Shown in pieces: positions 37,994 to 51,089 of a stretch of 64,000 nucleotides of DNA. Below the pieces are notes generated by a model. That model was not told where the DNA came from, did not search any database, and saw only the letters and a list, made by a program, of their open reading frames with translations. The DNA is taken from contig OX637292.1 of assembly GCA_951799445.1 (NCBI GenBank), positions 9,303,296 through 9,367,295 of the forward strand, read 5' to 3'. Numbering within the stretch: position 1 is the first letter of the stretch; every line of letters begins with the position of its first letter. This stretch comes from Pseudisothecium myosuroides. Its lineage: Eukaryota; Streptophyta; Bryopsida; Hypnales; Lembophyllaceae. A program made the position numbers and the translations under genes.

Positions 37994-38980
37994 GAGAGGT
38001 CAGGGAAGGTCCTGGGAACCACCTGGCTGGGTGTCTGTGAATGGATCCGAGGCCTGCTCAGGCTGGACCTCATCCAACTCCTGCACTTCTTCAGACATCC
38101 GATCCACGGCCACCTCCGCTAGGTCATCCTCCATGTCTTCCTTGACCTCAGCCACGTCTTGGAAATCCTCAGTGTAGTCAGCAACGTCAGGAATACCCAC
38201 CCCAGCATTGGCATCCTCGGGCACTATGGATGGTGACGCCGGTAATGACCTCGAGACGTCTTGAATTTGTGGGGCCGGTCTCAAGGTCTTTACCCGCTGA
38301 GCCTCGATTCGAAGTGAAGGACAAAGTAGAGCCTGCTGCAAGGGCTGCACGGCGATCTCCAAAATAACGCTCCGCACCAGGCTCTTCATGTAGACCATCA
38401 TCTCCGCCTTGTCCGACTCTCATCTGCTGTCAACCTCAGTTTGCCACTTCATGAAATCGGACCCACTGAACTCCGCCGTCGCGTCCTCTCTCCTCCTCTT
38501 CGTCGGAACGCTCCGATTGGAAGTCGGAGTCACATTCACGTGATCTCCCGTAGATGCTGAGGACCCGCGCATGAGGCTCGACTCCTGTCGGTTGCCTGAA
38601 TTCGGAAAACCAATCGGGTTAGCAGCAATCACGGCATCGACAGGGTCAACCCATTCTCTCTCCTCGCCTTCTCCTCCTTCCAGGTTGACCACCGTGTCTA
38701 GTAACACCAACTGCTGAGAGGGCTCTCCAACAGGAGATGTCGCCCTCTCCTTCCCCTTTCTCGAGCGCGACCCCTTCTTGCCGGGTGTGGGCGGCGCCTT
38801 CTCAGGGTGGGCATGCTCGTCGACAAAATAGCTGGACTGAAGGAAGTCATCCTTGTCCAGATTCTCCAACTTGACAGCCATGTCCTGAAATTTTTCATGG
38901 AAGTCCGCGTCATCAATGGAGAAATGATCCATGCCAGACATCTGCTAGACAACACATGATTCAGTACTGGAAATCTGAAG

Positions 38981-39266
38981 TTCAAGTCGGATCGACTTGA
39001 CTCCCCCAACATGCGCGATTGGTCCCAAGAAGTAAGAATTCAACTCGAACCGACTTAAATCTGGAAACTACACAGTGCTTGCGAAGTTCAACTCGGACCG
39101 ACTTGAATTGGGAAACTACACAGTGCATGCGAAGTTCAACTCGGACCGACTTGAAACAACTAATCAATAAGCAAACTGGGAAAATCAACAAACCAGAACA
39201 TAAAAAAATGATTCAGAAAACAGGATTGCCTAGACACCAAGTGAATTCAACTCGACTCAACTTGAA
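38981..39266. repeat. Five palindromes in intron 2
   Basis: Copies start at 38981, 39039, 39087, 39135 and 39246. Each is a TTCAASTCG half-site, three variable bases and an inverted half-site. All fall inside the 353-bp intron 39294-38942. The two at 39087 and 39135 sit in a 48-bp tandem duplication. Confidence 0.85.
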
Positions 39267-40693
39267 TGCGACGGAGACAAGACAAACAACATACCCAGGC
39301 AGCACACACAAATTTGCCCCCGGCAAAAATGGAGAAGACATCGTTTCGGGAGTTGCAGAAGAGGTCGAGCACGCCGAGGTAGAACTCCATTCGGAGTTCC
39401 GTGTCATAAATCCGGTACTCCAGCTCGTTGTACGATCCCGCCTTCGACCACTTGCCGTCCATCGGCACCTCAAATCTTTTCGGTATTGACCTGGGCTTAA
39501 TCTGAGCACCTCTTTTAATTAGGAAGATGAGGTGCACGGGAGCCTTGGCAACAGAAGAATTTGGATTAAGGTCCATGAGGCGCTCCGTAGGCACAGCCGG
39601 GATGTACATTGCATAGTGCGAGGTATAGACGCCCGCCATCTTCCCCGTCCTGATGAATCCCCTCACCTGGTCGTCCACCTCCTCGTCCCCGGTAATCTAC
39701 AGCCAGACCTACGGATCTGTGAGGCATGGGTCGGTCAATGCCAGCGCCCTATCCATGAATTCTTCGTAATACGGAGATTCTTTCGGGGTCGTGCTCTTGC
39801 ATTTCACTCCTGGGATGTTGCGGAAGTCCAGCAGCGCAAGCTTGATAGAGCTCTTCATGGAGTCATCCCATGCCTCGGCGACCCAGGACCCCATTACGTC
39901 TTCCTCGGAGTCATATGACCTCAAGTAAGCCCGAGCCTCGGGCTTCTTATACTTTCCTTTGCTCCTGAGAAATACCTTGAAGAACTCCGCAGCATAAGGC
40001 GACAACTCTTCGCATTTCTTGTTCTTTGTGGATGGCCTCTTCACCTGGGAGAAGAACTCTTCCTTGGGACCCATCAAGAGCAGCTGCTTTGTGGCCTACG
40101 TGATGTCATACTTCCTCTTGAAAGTCTTCCACGCCTCCCGATGGTACGATCCTTTCGGTCCAAAGAATCCCAGGCTACGCTTCTCAAGCCAGAGAAACTT
40201 CTTCACAGCCCATTTCCTCTTGACTCTCTCCAGCCACATCCCCGAGTTGTAGCAATCGGGAATGACTCCCGGGACCTTCTTGATTGTCACCTTCGGATAC
40301 GAGAGGGTCCTGTTTGGTGTTCTGTTGAGGAGGTGCAGAGCAAGTCTCTTCAGATCGTTCTCAGTGGTGTTTCCCATCCACTTGAAGAACTCGCGGGAGA
40401 ATGCACCATCCTTCTCTTGGTCCCAGATCTTCGTATCCTTCATTGGCTTCAGAGACTCCGGATCGATGAGCAACCCTTCTATATGCTTTGAAATAACCTC
40501 CTTCCACAAGTTGTGGACCTCATCGGTTGCAGTGATCAGCTTGATCTTGTTGTGGATGTCGAGTTTCTCAAGCTGCGCTCTGTTGGCGGCATCTTGGTTC
40601 TTCTTAACGTCAATTATTGCAAAGCGAAGTTTCATGGTGTCTTGAAATTCCTGCATAAAAGTCAAAAACGTTAGAAATCAGTCATGCTGAGGA

Positions 40694-40781
40694 TTCAGCT
40701 CGCATCGACTTGAATCAAAGAAAACAGAAATTGTCCAAAGGCAGCGACAGAGAAAAACGATTCAAGTCGAATCGAGTAGAA
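40694..40781. repeat. Two palindromes in intron 1
   Basis: Copies at 40694-40714 and 40761-40781 both lie inside the 144-bp intron 40794-40651 and fill a large share of it. Confidence 0.82.
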
Positions 40782-42262
40782 TGAGGTAGCTTACATTCCA
40801 CTTAAGAGTTGAGGCTACATCCGTCGTCGTCTTAGGGTCTTTCCTCACGGTCGACCCCACCTCTGTCGGTTCCTTTGGCGGAGGAGGACTACCGAGGCTA
40901 ATCTAGACATTTCTGGCACTGAGGATGTTGCTGGCCCAGGTTGGTTGGTAGATCTGAAAGTGGTTGACTCGGTTATACCACGCCGATATTTTGCGAATTA
41001 TCCTGGCGTCCTTGTTCCAGACAACATAGCACTCCCAGGTCTTGAATTTCTCGAACTTAGCCTCGTACCCGGGAAGGTTTCTCATCCTCTTAGCAGCCTC
41101 CACGTTGTGCTGCCCGTTGATCATCTAAAATTTCCCCGAGGCGACATCTTTGAAGTCCCCGGGCTGCTCAGTTAGGCCCTGAGGCATTGCACAAAGCGTC
41201 ATCTGCTTCCTTGGGTCGGGCATCTCCAGGTAAAATTGGAGAGCCGACTTAATGCCCTTTTCTTCGAGGCAGCGGACATTCAGTTCTGCTGGTGGGCTCT
41301 CTAGTTGGTCGATCAAGATTTCTTGGGACACTTCGACCCCGTCAATGTACGAGTCCGTGCATTGCGACCAATAGTCCTTGTAAATTTTTCTGGACTCCTC
41401 ATAGTTGACCTCCACCCGACTGTTCTGCGCATCCCTGGGAATTTCAGTGAGCGCGGAGATCATGCTCTCTTCCTCCAATTCCTTTGCCCTTTCCTGGGCA
41501 TCAGCCTTGGCTTGAAGCTTCTTCCCCTTGGCTAGAGTTTTGTCCCGCGCCCCTCTTGCGTCCACGGCAGTGGACTTGCGCTTCGTCCGGCTCTTTTGCG
41601 TCTCTGCTGTATCTACGACAAGAGATCCGTGACTAGCACCCCCTGGTGTGTACTCCCTCGATATCGCCATTGGTGCTAATTTTGCCTTATTTTCTTTGAG
41701 CTTGTCTCGCTCATTCTCTAACCCCTTAAGAAGGTAGTTAAGCCGAGACAAGAGGACCTTATGGGATAGGGGTCCTCCGTCCTTGCTGACCCACCTCTTG
41801 TTCTTGATGGCATTAATCAGGTTCGAGTGAACCCCCTTGTATGCTGAGTTTTCAAGGCTCCGGACTGTCATTGAGACCGAGTAAATTATATCCTTGGCGG
41901 GGACGATGTAGGAGAACGCGTACTCCTCTTCCTGGTCAGGGTCGATCGTCTTGCATGAAATTATGAACATGTTGTCTGGACCAGTCTTGAACTCTGTCAC
42001 ATACTCGGTCAAGGATACTGGCAGCGTTTCCTGGTAGTTTTTATACTTTGTTTTGAAGCTCAGATGCCCTGAACACGGGGTGAGACAGATGCTCCAGCAC
42101 TCTACACTTTCTGGCTTGTTCCAGGTCCAGCACTCACCGAGGATGAGGTCATCGCCGAAGTCCTCCGGATCCTCATCCCCCTCAATGAGGAAGCGCTTGA
42201 AGTTGACATGAAGTTTAGGCTTCTGGTCTTCCATGAGTGCACGCACATACACCCTTGTTAGT

Positions 42263-43378
42263 TTCAACTCGGTTCGAGTTAAACCGGTGAGCCAGTGAAC
42301 TTGGCATTCTCAATGTGCATTTTATTCGTGTCTTAATTTTTACAGACGTCATTATGAATAGTTTAAGTCGACCCGATTTGAAAACTCTACTTGGACCTCC
42401 CCAACGCCCCAACTTGCGGATCTTTTAGATGTAATCAGGAGGTACGTGAACTTCTCATAGTAGGGTCTGTGATTCAGCATACTGCTATACTATTGACAGT
42501 TACACATTTCAAGTCGACTCGACTTGAACAGACAAAATGAATCCCTGTGTCTTCTTATTGTTAGGTTGATTCCACTCACATTCCCATTATTTAGGCAATG
42601 TTCTTATTCGAGGAGAGAGTTCTTTACTTAACTCGACACGACTTGAACTGCAGAATTGGTAAACTACTCAGGTTGCTTCGACCTATTGTTTGGTTCTCAG
42701 TTCAACTCGAACCGAGTAGAACTTAATCGTTCAAGGTGTACCTGGAGTCTCCTTCTAATGTCTACAAATTGGATCAACTCGTATCGAGTTGTTCTTTCTA
42801 ATGTTTCTATGTCTATGGGCTCCACGACCGTCGCTCAATGCCTGCCTATTCATAAATTCAACTCAGTCCGAGTTGAATAGTTGTTGCCCTGTGGTCCTTG
42901 AGTTGTAGTTTTCTTCGACCGGTTTTGTGAATTCAACTCGGATCGAGTTGAATGGCTTCTGTTATTGACCTGCTCAGCTCCCTTACGATACTGGATTTTG
43001 CTTATTCAACTCGAGTCGAGTTGATTGGGTATTCTAGTATATGCTTTTTATGCAGCATTTTACAGTATCAATATATATTATTCAACTTGGATCGAGTTGA
43101 ATGGAGAGTTTTCTATGCACAGACTGCGTTCCGTTACTAGAAATCTAGGTTTTTGGATTCAACTCGAATCGAGTTGAATGGAGAGCCTGCAAACAGTCTA
43201 TTGCGTTTGATTTATGGGTCTGAATTTCCCGAGGAATTTCCCGATTTCAACTCGATTTGATTTGATTTGGCTGAGGTGTTTGGTCTGTCTTAGCTGATAT
43301 TTTCTTAATTTCCGTGTGTTTTTGAGTTGAATTGGCTTCGAGTTGAACTTGCTCCGACTTGAACTTGCTTTAACTTGA
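42263..43378. repeat. Upstream palindrome array of the minus-strand gene
   Basis: About a dozen copies start at 42263, 42362, 42508, 42628, 42701, 42774, 42857, 42932, 43005, 43081, 43158 and 43246, with half-sites continuing to 43378. Spacing is about 73-80 bp across most of the array. The central three bases vary (GAT, GTC, AAT and others) while the 9-bp arms are conserved. The DNA between copies is dissimilar, so this is not a simple tandem satellite. The array lies directly upstream of the start codon at 42234. Confidence 0.9.
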
Positions 43379-45440
43379 CGCTGTTTTCTCTGTTGTCAGT
43401 TCTTCTATGTCTAACCCTGCCATGAATCACAGAATCCTAGGAAATGCACCCTGCAAGAAGCATTCAACTCCTATTCACTATTGCAGCTTCAAACAAGGAT
43501 TCAAATTGCAGCAAAAAGAAAACAGACTTGAGAAGGAGCTGAAATGAAGTACAGAGCCTTCGTCTGAGGAATCGCACACGACCTCCTCAATCTAGTGTCA
43601 AAAACCTACAACAAAATAACACTCTGCTTACAAACAAGGAAACAAAACCCTAAACCCTAAACCCAGAAGAAGTCGTCAACATTCACAGGAAAAGAATTTC
43701 TGCTACATTGGCAGTCATTGCAATTCAATTCTACTAATCCTAAAACCCTGAACCCTGTTGAAGACCCTGACAGACGAAGTTGAAAGTGAAGCGAATGAAA
43801 ACAAGAGAAGAATCAATGATAGTGAAGCACATAAAAACACAGAAACTCACAACCTAGAAATCTTGTCTAATTCCTTGATACCTCGCAGGTATGGCTAAAT
43901 TTATGGCTAATTTATCAAACTGACACGCACAAAGACAGCAAAAACAAACTACGAGATCTGAAAGCCACGAAAGAAATACAAATATGGTCGAAATCGGGCA
44001 AGCACAGCAGTTGAAACATCAGGAACAGAAAAGCATAGAAATTGAAAAAATCCACCAAATGCCGACGACCACGCACTAAAACGGAAACGGGAGAAATGAA
44101 AGAACCACACACAAGCAAGCACAAACCCCAAATAATGCAAATCCTAGTCTATCATACCAAAAAAATTTGCAAGTGAAGAGAACTGACTTGTGCAGGGCAT
44201 GCGTCACCAACTCCGACGGCGCTCACGTCGCCCTAAACCAGCGCTCAGACGTCCAAAAGACCAAAACAGAAGGTCGAAGACGGGACCGGACGCAAGAGAG
44301 AATATCGCGACGACTCCAACAATTCTTAAAGATACCCTCAGACCGTAAGTCGTAAGCCCGCCTTCTAATTGCTTTAAACTGCTTCCAAGATTGCTCACAA
44401 TTGCAAAATCAAAATCTCACCAATGCTAAGAACATTCACAAACAGCACAATAGCGGGAGCGCGAGAAGGAGTGAAAAAAAAACAAGAAAAGTCGAGGAGG
44501 ACACTTGAGCCGCAGGAGAGAGAAGACCTTCCGTAGCAAAGCCAAGCCGCAATTTTCCGCCGAACCTGAGCCCAAGCCTGACTCCCGTGCCGAACCTCTC
44601 TCGAACCCCAAACCCAGCCGAACCAAACCCCGAGGCTACCCCCACACCTAATCCTAACCAAGCCCAAATCAAACCTACACCCGAACCTAAGTAAACCTAA
44701 AACCCTGAACCCAACCCTACAACCAAGCCTATTCCTACATCCAAACCAAGGAAGTCTAAAAAACAAAGTTTGAAACTCCAATAAAACTAATAGAATTAGG
44801 TTGCCCCATACTAAGTTCTCGACATCATTCAATTGAACCTAAATGTTTATTCCTATTGTACAAGAGTGAAACTACTTTTAAATTAAATTTTAGTAAAATT
44901 GAGATTTATAAGCCTCCACGTAGACAAATAAAAATATATGTATCTAAAAATGTTTCATGATGTGGATAGGTTGTGAAGTAATTTTTGGAGTGGTAATGCC
45001 CTGAAGAGAAATGATTTGCAAACTAGGGTTTGGCAGCCTAAAACATAACCCTAAGCTCGAGCTAACCTAAATTAGGATTTTTTACTAAAACGTATAGATA
45101 TCTTGATGGCCTAAAGCCAATGGCTATCCTACAACCATGGTTAATCCTAAAGCTGTGGTTTATCACAAAATCGAACCTATTCAAAATAAATTCCGCACTA
45201 AAAAATTTTTGAACACTTGAATTACAAACTAGTGACTATGAAAATCATCCCTTTAGATATTGTCAGGATTTTTGGCTTAACAGAAATGCAAAAGCCCTCA
45301 TTGAAGGACCTACTACTAATTTGGAAAATAGGATACCACTCACTACTCTAGAAGGTATCTTCTTTTTGAATATAATTGAAATTTAGATCCCGTAGGTGTT
45401 AAAATTTAAAATATCAAATAAGGATCAAAACAAAGTTAAA
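43379..45440. other. Upstream region with telomere-like tracts, no credible gene
   Basis: Degenerate CCCTAAA-type tracts occur at 43640-43770 and 44570-44760; the first includes two consecutive CCCTAAA units. GC content rises in 44160-44700, which may be promoter or 5' leader of the minus-strand gene. The Gly/Arg/Phe-rich open frame at 44395-44832 (minus) is the reading of the C-rich tract and I do not call it. Confidence 0.45.
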
Positions 45441-47050
45441 ATTTTTAATTCCAATAGTCATGGCAATTGTAGGCGTGTGGACAAGGAAAATGGTCGAAGT
45501 TTAAAATGTTCCCAACATTTAAATTCCACGAGTGCATTAAATTTGTGCCCCATTTTTATTGTTTTACTACGTTAAAAATAAAATACAAGACTAAGATGTG
45601 CCCTGTTAATTTTTGAATTCAATCCTAAATGTCATGATAAAAACTGTTGATTGGATGAAGGCAAAAAATAAAGAAGTTGTAAATAATAGAGTTATTCGTA
45701 AAGTCCTCCCTAGTTTGGGCATAACTTTTTCTGAAATTGAGAAGGCAACTATAGTTGAAGTGTCAAAAAATTTGCAAGATACTTATGACACACAACCTCA
45801 AAAGTGGGGACCAAACTTTTTTAGGCACCATTTTGATGGAAAAATAAGTTTCATACCCACTTTTATTCCGACTTTTTTAACTCAACCGGCTTTTTCACAA
45901 AACTCACGGGTTTAAACCCCAGTTTAGGGTACTTTACAAATAACTCTAATAACTACAAGGAAATTTCATGTGGGCATGAAATTCTCGCCCCATTTTTTTG
46001 AATTTTACTCTATGAAACAAAAGAATAAAAGAACTAGCCAAGCATTGTAGTTTATGGAAGTGCATCGCAGATGTCATGATATTTGTTGGCGTTTGGAGGG
46101 GGCCAAAGAAAAGGGGAAGTTCTAAAAGTCTCCAACATTTAGATTCCAAAAGTGCACTAAATTTGTTTCCCATTTTTTTTCTTTCACAAGGTGAAAGAAA
46201 AATTACAAAATTGAGCCATACCCTATAAATTCTGGAACTCAATCCTAAATGACATAAAAATTACTGGCGATTGCAAGAGTGACAAAAATGTAGAAGCTGT
46301 AAGTAATCCCCACATGGAGATTCCATGTAGGGATTAAATTCACGCCCCATTCTTATTTTTAAACTCCGTAAAGCAAAAGAATAAAAGAACTAGGCACGCC
46401 CTGGCTATAGTTTGTGGAACTCCATCCCAAATGTCATGATGGAATTTGTTGGCATTTTCAAGGGCAAAAAGAAAGTGGAAGTTTTAAATGATTTCGACAT
46501 TTGAAAAAAACCACAAGTGCAAATTGACTTCTACAATATTAATAGTTCACATGAATTTCGACAATGAAGTTCTTCAAAGTACAAGACAAATTATGACTCA
46601 TGTTCATTGAAATGTAGAGTAGTATAGTTTAAATAGTATACTTAAGGCATTTCATGTGGGCATGCCTTGTATATGAATGCTCGGCGGGTTCACAACTTCA
46701 ACATTTTGTTCCCACAAGATAAACATGTACATATTTTTTTCCGCTTTGAAGGATTGGATTTTCTCACTAACAATTACCTTCCTTCAATGACCCTAAAGCC
46801 ATGCCGTATAAATCCTGGACCTCAATCCAAAATATCATGGAATTTGTTGGCATTTGGAGGAGGAAAAAGAATGTGCAAGTTCAATTTTACTCTCAACACG
46901 TACATTCTACGCAGAAAAAGAATTCTTACCCCATTTTTTTAAAGTTGAAGGTAATTTCACTCCATCACTGAACTCCCCTCTCATTTTCTTTTTCAGAAGT
47001 GAATTCCACATGAATGATAAAAAATTTAACTCCATCACTTAATATTTGGA
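45440..47050. repeat. Degenerate tandem array, period about 180 bp
   Basis: A block resembling AAATGTCATG-GAATTTGTTGGCATTTGGAGG recurs near 45455, 45632, 46067, 46245, 46430 and 46828, and again near 49987. It is followed each time by an A/G-rich stretch and AAGTT. Spacing is about 178-185 bp or multiples. Units are strongly diverged. There is no gene. Confidence 0.6.
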
Positions 47051-47900
47051 TCCACTTCCTTCCCATTTTTTTTATCATAGGTCAATCCCAACTCAAAAAA
47101 AAAAAAATGAACAATCATGCAGTACTTGGTTTGATTCTCTCTCCAATTCCGTGATTTACGTGCATGAGATAGGATATGCGAAAGTCTAGTACTGCTCAAA
47201 ATTATATTTGAAAATGAATCTCAAATTTATTATTTAAATGAATACAAGTTTTACATATTTTTCATACCATCATGTTCACCTACATTCAAGGACATTTTGT
47301 AGGCGCACTTAAAAAAAAAAATCTTCAAACCCTAACCCCAATCCGTGAACCGTAAGCCCTAAGCTATAATGAACCATAAATCAGTAGCCTTGAACCCTGG
47401 CTACAGAACCCCTAGTTAACCCGTAGTCCTAAGCCCTGAACCCCTACGAAACCCCTAGTACTAGAATGTCAATGAAACTGCACAAAACCCTGAACCTTCA
47501 TCCTCTACTGTTGCGCATCATTATTGTCAGCAATATTTTAATCATCACTACAAAGTACCCTAAACCCAGAAAAGTAGTAACTTGTAAACGTCTGGAATTG
47601 TAAAATGGAAATGAAAAAAAGAGGAGAAATTACACAATATCTGATACGTCCTATGACTGTGCCTAAAACCCACCCACTTAATTTGCAGACCTAAAAAAAG
47701 GACTGCATGTACTTTCTAGCGCATAAATTTTCTAGCCTTTTTGGAGGAATGCGGCCACTTCTCCAGGAAAGAAGTTTTTGTCTAGAATTTGCCGAGCAAC
47801 TTCTTACGTGATGTAGCAAATTAAAATAAAAAATCCGTCTTTGGTGATGTAGCAAATTGGACTAAAAAGAACCGTCTTAGGTGATGTCCAAAATTAAAAT
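46540..47900 (+). repeat. Left copy of a ~1.4-kb direct duplication
   Basis: Blocks at 46540-47040, 47135-47320 and 47640-47760 match 49680-50130, 51100-51290 and 52300-52440 in the same order and orientation. The right copy has grown by insertions at 50452 and 51295 and by a local tandem expansion; correcting for these, the original offset is about 3.2 kb. A degenerate CCCTAAA tract at 47325-47480 is part of the duplication. Confidence 0.7.
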
Positions 47901-49679
47901 CTAAAGAAGACAAATTGAATGCGGCCACAATTTTCCAAAGTGAAGCAACGAATATTTTTAACTTCGACATGATGATTTTTTCCATACGCACGTGCACTTA
48001 TTTCATGAGTCATGAAATGATGGTTCTCTTCAATGCAGGGCATGGCCTTGTTTCTTGGCGTTCTTCAACAACATTTAAACAAATGGATGACAAATGTAAT
48101 GCGGCCACAAATTTCAGAGTAATGTTTATAACATTTCCAACTTGTACATGATTTCCCTCCCGTAGTTGCCATTAAATTTTATGAAATTCAGAATTCTGTT
48201 CCACAAATACCCGAGCATGGCTAACGTGGTTTTATTTTATTGTCGGCTACTTAAAATGAGAGACTCCAATTTATTTCATCGCCACATAAATTGTTGGTGT
48301 GGAAATTATTTAGAACTTGCGCATTTAATTTTATTGTTTGCTTTGCATTATATTTCATAACTTACATTTCAAGATTGATTTGCACCAACTACAGGGCATG
48401 GCTTATTTTCACTATTTTTTCACGCTCAGAAATAAGGGGCCAGAATAGAAATCCTTCATGGTTTAGGCATGTAGGGATTATTTGGAACTTGCACTTTTTT
48501 TTCCTCATCCTGTCCCTATAACCTTTCATAACATTTGGGATTTGGTTCTCCTAACTATTAATAGGGTGTGACTTATTTTTAATCATTTAAACCGCTCTCA
48601 TATATATTTAGGGTTTTTGTTGTTAAATTTGGAAAGTAAGGCCTACATGCAATGACATTATAAATTTTAAATGTCTAACAACACCTAAAACCTATACTTT
48701 TTTTCATTTTCCATTTTCTATGTGAAAGCCCAGAAGCTATGAATTTTGTAGGAAAAATGAAATTAATTTTTTTTCAAAATTTATCAATTTGAAAACATTC
48801 TTTTACAACGCATGAGCGCATGAAGGTCATGATTTTTTTTTCATATATGACTACGTACTCTGAGAATAGAATCAATGAATATTGTATTTTACATCTTTTA
48901 AGTCCATAAAATGCTTTATTTTTTTCCAAAAATGCCATGTATTACTTCCACATTTTAAATAAATAAAAAAGTACATTGTGCCCATTTTAAAAAAAGTTCC
49001 AATAGGAATCTGTGAAACACAGTAAAAGGACTAGTTTATTTCTTATCCGGTTGACATTGCACATTGAAGAGGGAGAATACATTTAGGTCAAGTATTTCTT
49101 GAACACCTTGAATAGACATTGGAAGGCATCATTCTTGAGGACAGAAGTCATGATTGCAAACACAATTGCCCTTTATTTCAACAAATGGCCACTTGCAATC
49201 AAAAATGCCTAACACATTGGACGGTTCTATCATGAATGCATGGCGGTTCAATGTAAATAGTGTTTCATTTGGCCACTTGGAATCAATGATGGCTTGTACG
49301 TTCAATGGTACCAGTAGTAATGCATGGCCCATAGCACTTGACAATGAAACACTTCATGATTCGCAAATTTTAATCATAGTGAGAACTTTAAAATACGATT
49401 GTGTATTATCATTTTGTAAGGTCATTTTCTTCCTCCAATAAATGAAGTATCCAGTAATATTAATACGCATATGTAATACGCATACTTTGGAGTAATTATA
49501 TGTTGTAGAGGAACACCCACTGTCTTCCAGATTTCATATATAATTCATTGAAAATGTAGCCTTCTTCAATGAGTGAATTAAATTATTTCTATTTCATGCC
49601 AGTTTAAAACAAATTTAATGAAGAAAAAAATTGCATGAAGCACAAAATGATGCTCAAAAATTCAAAATTAACCTCAGTC
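47901..49679. other. AT-rich core spacer
   Basis: Two further AATGCGGCCAC boxes occur at 47919 and 48098, related to those at 47740 and 52420. Otherwise I see no gene, RNA or clear repeat. Short ORFs such as 49154-49441 lack any recognisable domain. Confidence 0.4.
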
Positions 49680-50144
49680 TATAATATTAACAGTTCATAT
49701 GAATTTTGACAATGAAGTTCTTTGAAGTACAAGACATAAATTAGGACTCACGAATATTGAAATGTACATCCGTACTAATAGTTTAAAAAGTATATTGAAG
49801 GCATTTCATGCGGGCATGCCTTCCATATGATTGTTTGGGAAGTTCAGAACTTCAACATTTTTTTCCACATAATTGTAAATATGTATATATTTTGTCCCAA
49901 TTGGTGGGATTGGATTTTTTCACTAACAATTACCTCCGTTAATGACTTCCAAGCCATGCCCTATAGTTTCGGGACCTCAATCCCAAATGTCATGGAATTT
50001 GTCGGCATTTGGAGGACGGAGAAAAATTTTCAATTTTTTTTTGTTCTCAACATGTACATTCCACGCACACATTTAATTCCTACATCATTTTTTTAAAGTT
50101 ACTAAAAAACTTAACTCCATCACTGAACTCCCTCCCCATCTTTT

Positions 50145-50440
50145 TTATCACAAGTGAATCCCAACTCCATCATAAAGAATATCACTCCATCATAAAGAAT
50201 ATCACTCCATCATAAAGAATATCACTCCATCACTTAACTCCCTCATCATCTTTTTTTTATCACAAGTGAATTCCAACTCCATCATAAAAAATATCACTCC
50301 ATCACTTAACTCCCTCTCCATCTTTTTTATCACAAGTGAATTCCAACTCCATCATAAAAAAATTCACTCCATCACTTAACTCCCTCCCCATTTTTTTTTA
50401 TAACAAATTAATTCCAACTCAAAGAATAAAAAATTTCACG
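50145..50440 (+). repeat. Tandem array, ~73-bp units with a 26-bp sub-repeat
   Basis: Units carry ATCACTCCATCACTTAACTC and TTTATCACAAGTGAATTCC. At 50165-50230 a 26-bp sub-unit (ATCATAAAGAATATCACTCC) is repeated exactly, pointing to recent slippage. Confidence 0.85.
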
Positions 50441-50451
50441 CCATCATTTAA

Positions 50452-51089
50452 CCCCTAAATGCCCAAGGCCTTTTTTGAGCCTCTAGAAATTTGTTGTAAA
50501 TTGAACACGAAGGCAACTCCTTCACATGTTGTATAAAGTTTTTTTGAATTGTAACTGTACAAATTCAAACTAGACATGTTAGACATCACATAAGATAAGA
50601 AAATATATCAATATCATTTATGGATTGAAAGATTATCATGTTTGATCATGAGGGTGTCAAAACTAAGAGAATTTTTCAATTCTTTTTTCACAAGTGAAAT
50701 CTAAAAGTTTGGTCATCAATAAATTTGAGGTTAAAGGGCTTAGCATGCATAACCCAAATCAATTGATGGCTTCTCAAAGTCTACTCTACAATTTCTATAA
50801 ATGAATTTCTAATGTGATTTGTTCTCAAAGATCTAGTGTATTATTTTGAGGCTAATTTCCAAAAGTCCTAAATACCCGGAAAGTCAAGATTACAATGGGT
50901 ACCATACCCTAAAACCTTGAATCAAAAAATCATAATCAGTCATTTTCAAAATGGGATTGTGGATGCTGAAACTAGACTTCACAACTAATTTTACAAAAAT
51001 AAGAACTACTCAAAAGACCAACTTCATTAGGATATATTTAGTTTCAAAGTATTGAAGACACCAAATGTAATTCCCCAGGCATGTAGGGG
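50452..51089 (+). mobile_element. TTAA-flanked element (638 bp), diverged subfamily
   Basis: TTAA lies at 50448-50451 and 51090-51093. The left end is CCCCTAAATGCCCAAGGCC and the right end GGCATGTAGGGG. It is shorter than the 0.93-kb copies and its interior is mostly different. Confidence 0.75.

Larger units (their letters stand above)
38000..42234 (-). pseudogene. ParB-like plus methyltransferase-like protein (5' exons 1-3 of the giant-element gene)
   Basis: Exons are 42234-40795, 40650-39295 and 38941 to either a stop at 38000 or a donor at 38023. All joins are GT-AG and keep frame. The start is placed at the ATG at 42234. Around codon 371 the sequence MINGQHNVEAA resembles the I-x-G-x-H/R-x3-A box of ParB/Srx-type domains. 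The end of exon 2 (VLDLF ... FAGGKFVCAAW) running into exon 3 (MSGMDHFSIDD) follows the layout of DNA-methylase motif I and the next strand: D-x-F, G-G-K, A-A, G-x-D. Exon 3 is then acidic and low complexity. Six in-frame stops interrupt it (TAG at 41125, 40903, 40096, 39709 and 39697; TGA at 38420), yet there are no frameshifts. Family assignment is tentative, made from motifs alone. Confidence 0.55.

Noticed and set aside
38000..42234. Alternative genetic code with TAG as sense
   Set aside because: The last exons end at ordinary stops, TGA also interrupts the genes, and the receptor kinase gives no support; methylation-driven decay is simpler. It is kept only as an alternative in the findings.
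42263..43378. CRISPR-like array (short palindromic repeats at roughly regular spacing)
   Set aside because: The repeats vary at the centre and in the arms, spacing is irregular (48-150 bp), no cas genes exist, and the context is a plant nuclear genome with introns.
44395..44832. 145-codon open frame on the minus strand rich in Gly, Arg, Phe and Leu
   Set aside because: It reads the complement of a C-rich telomere-like tract, overlaps other open frames on the same strand, and has no domain.
45613..45915. 100-codon open frame on the plus strand
   Set aside because: It lies within the degenerate tandem array of about 180 bp and is not kept in neighbouring units.
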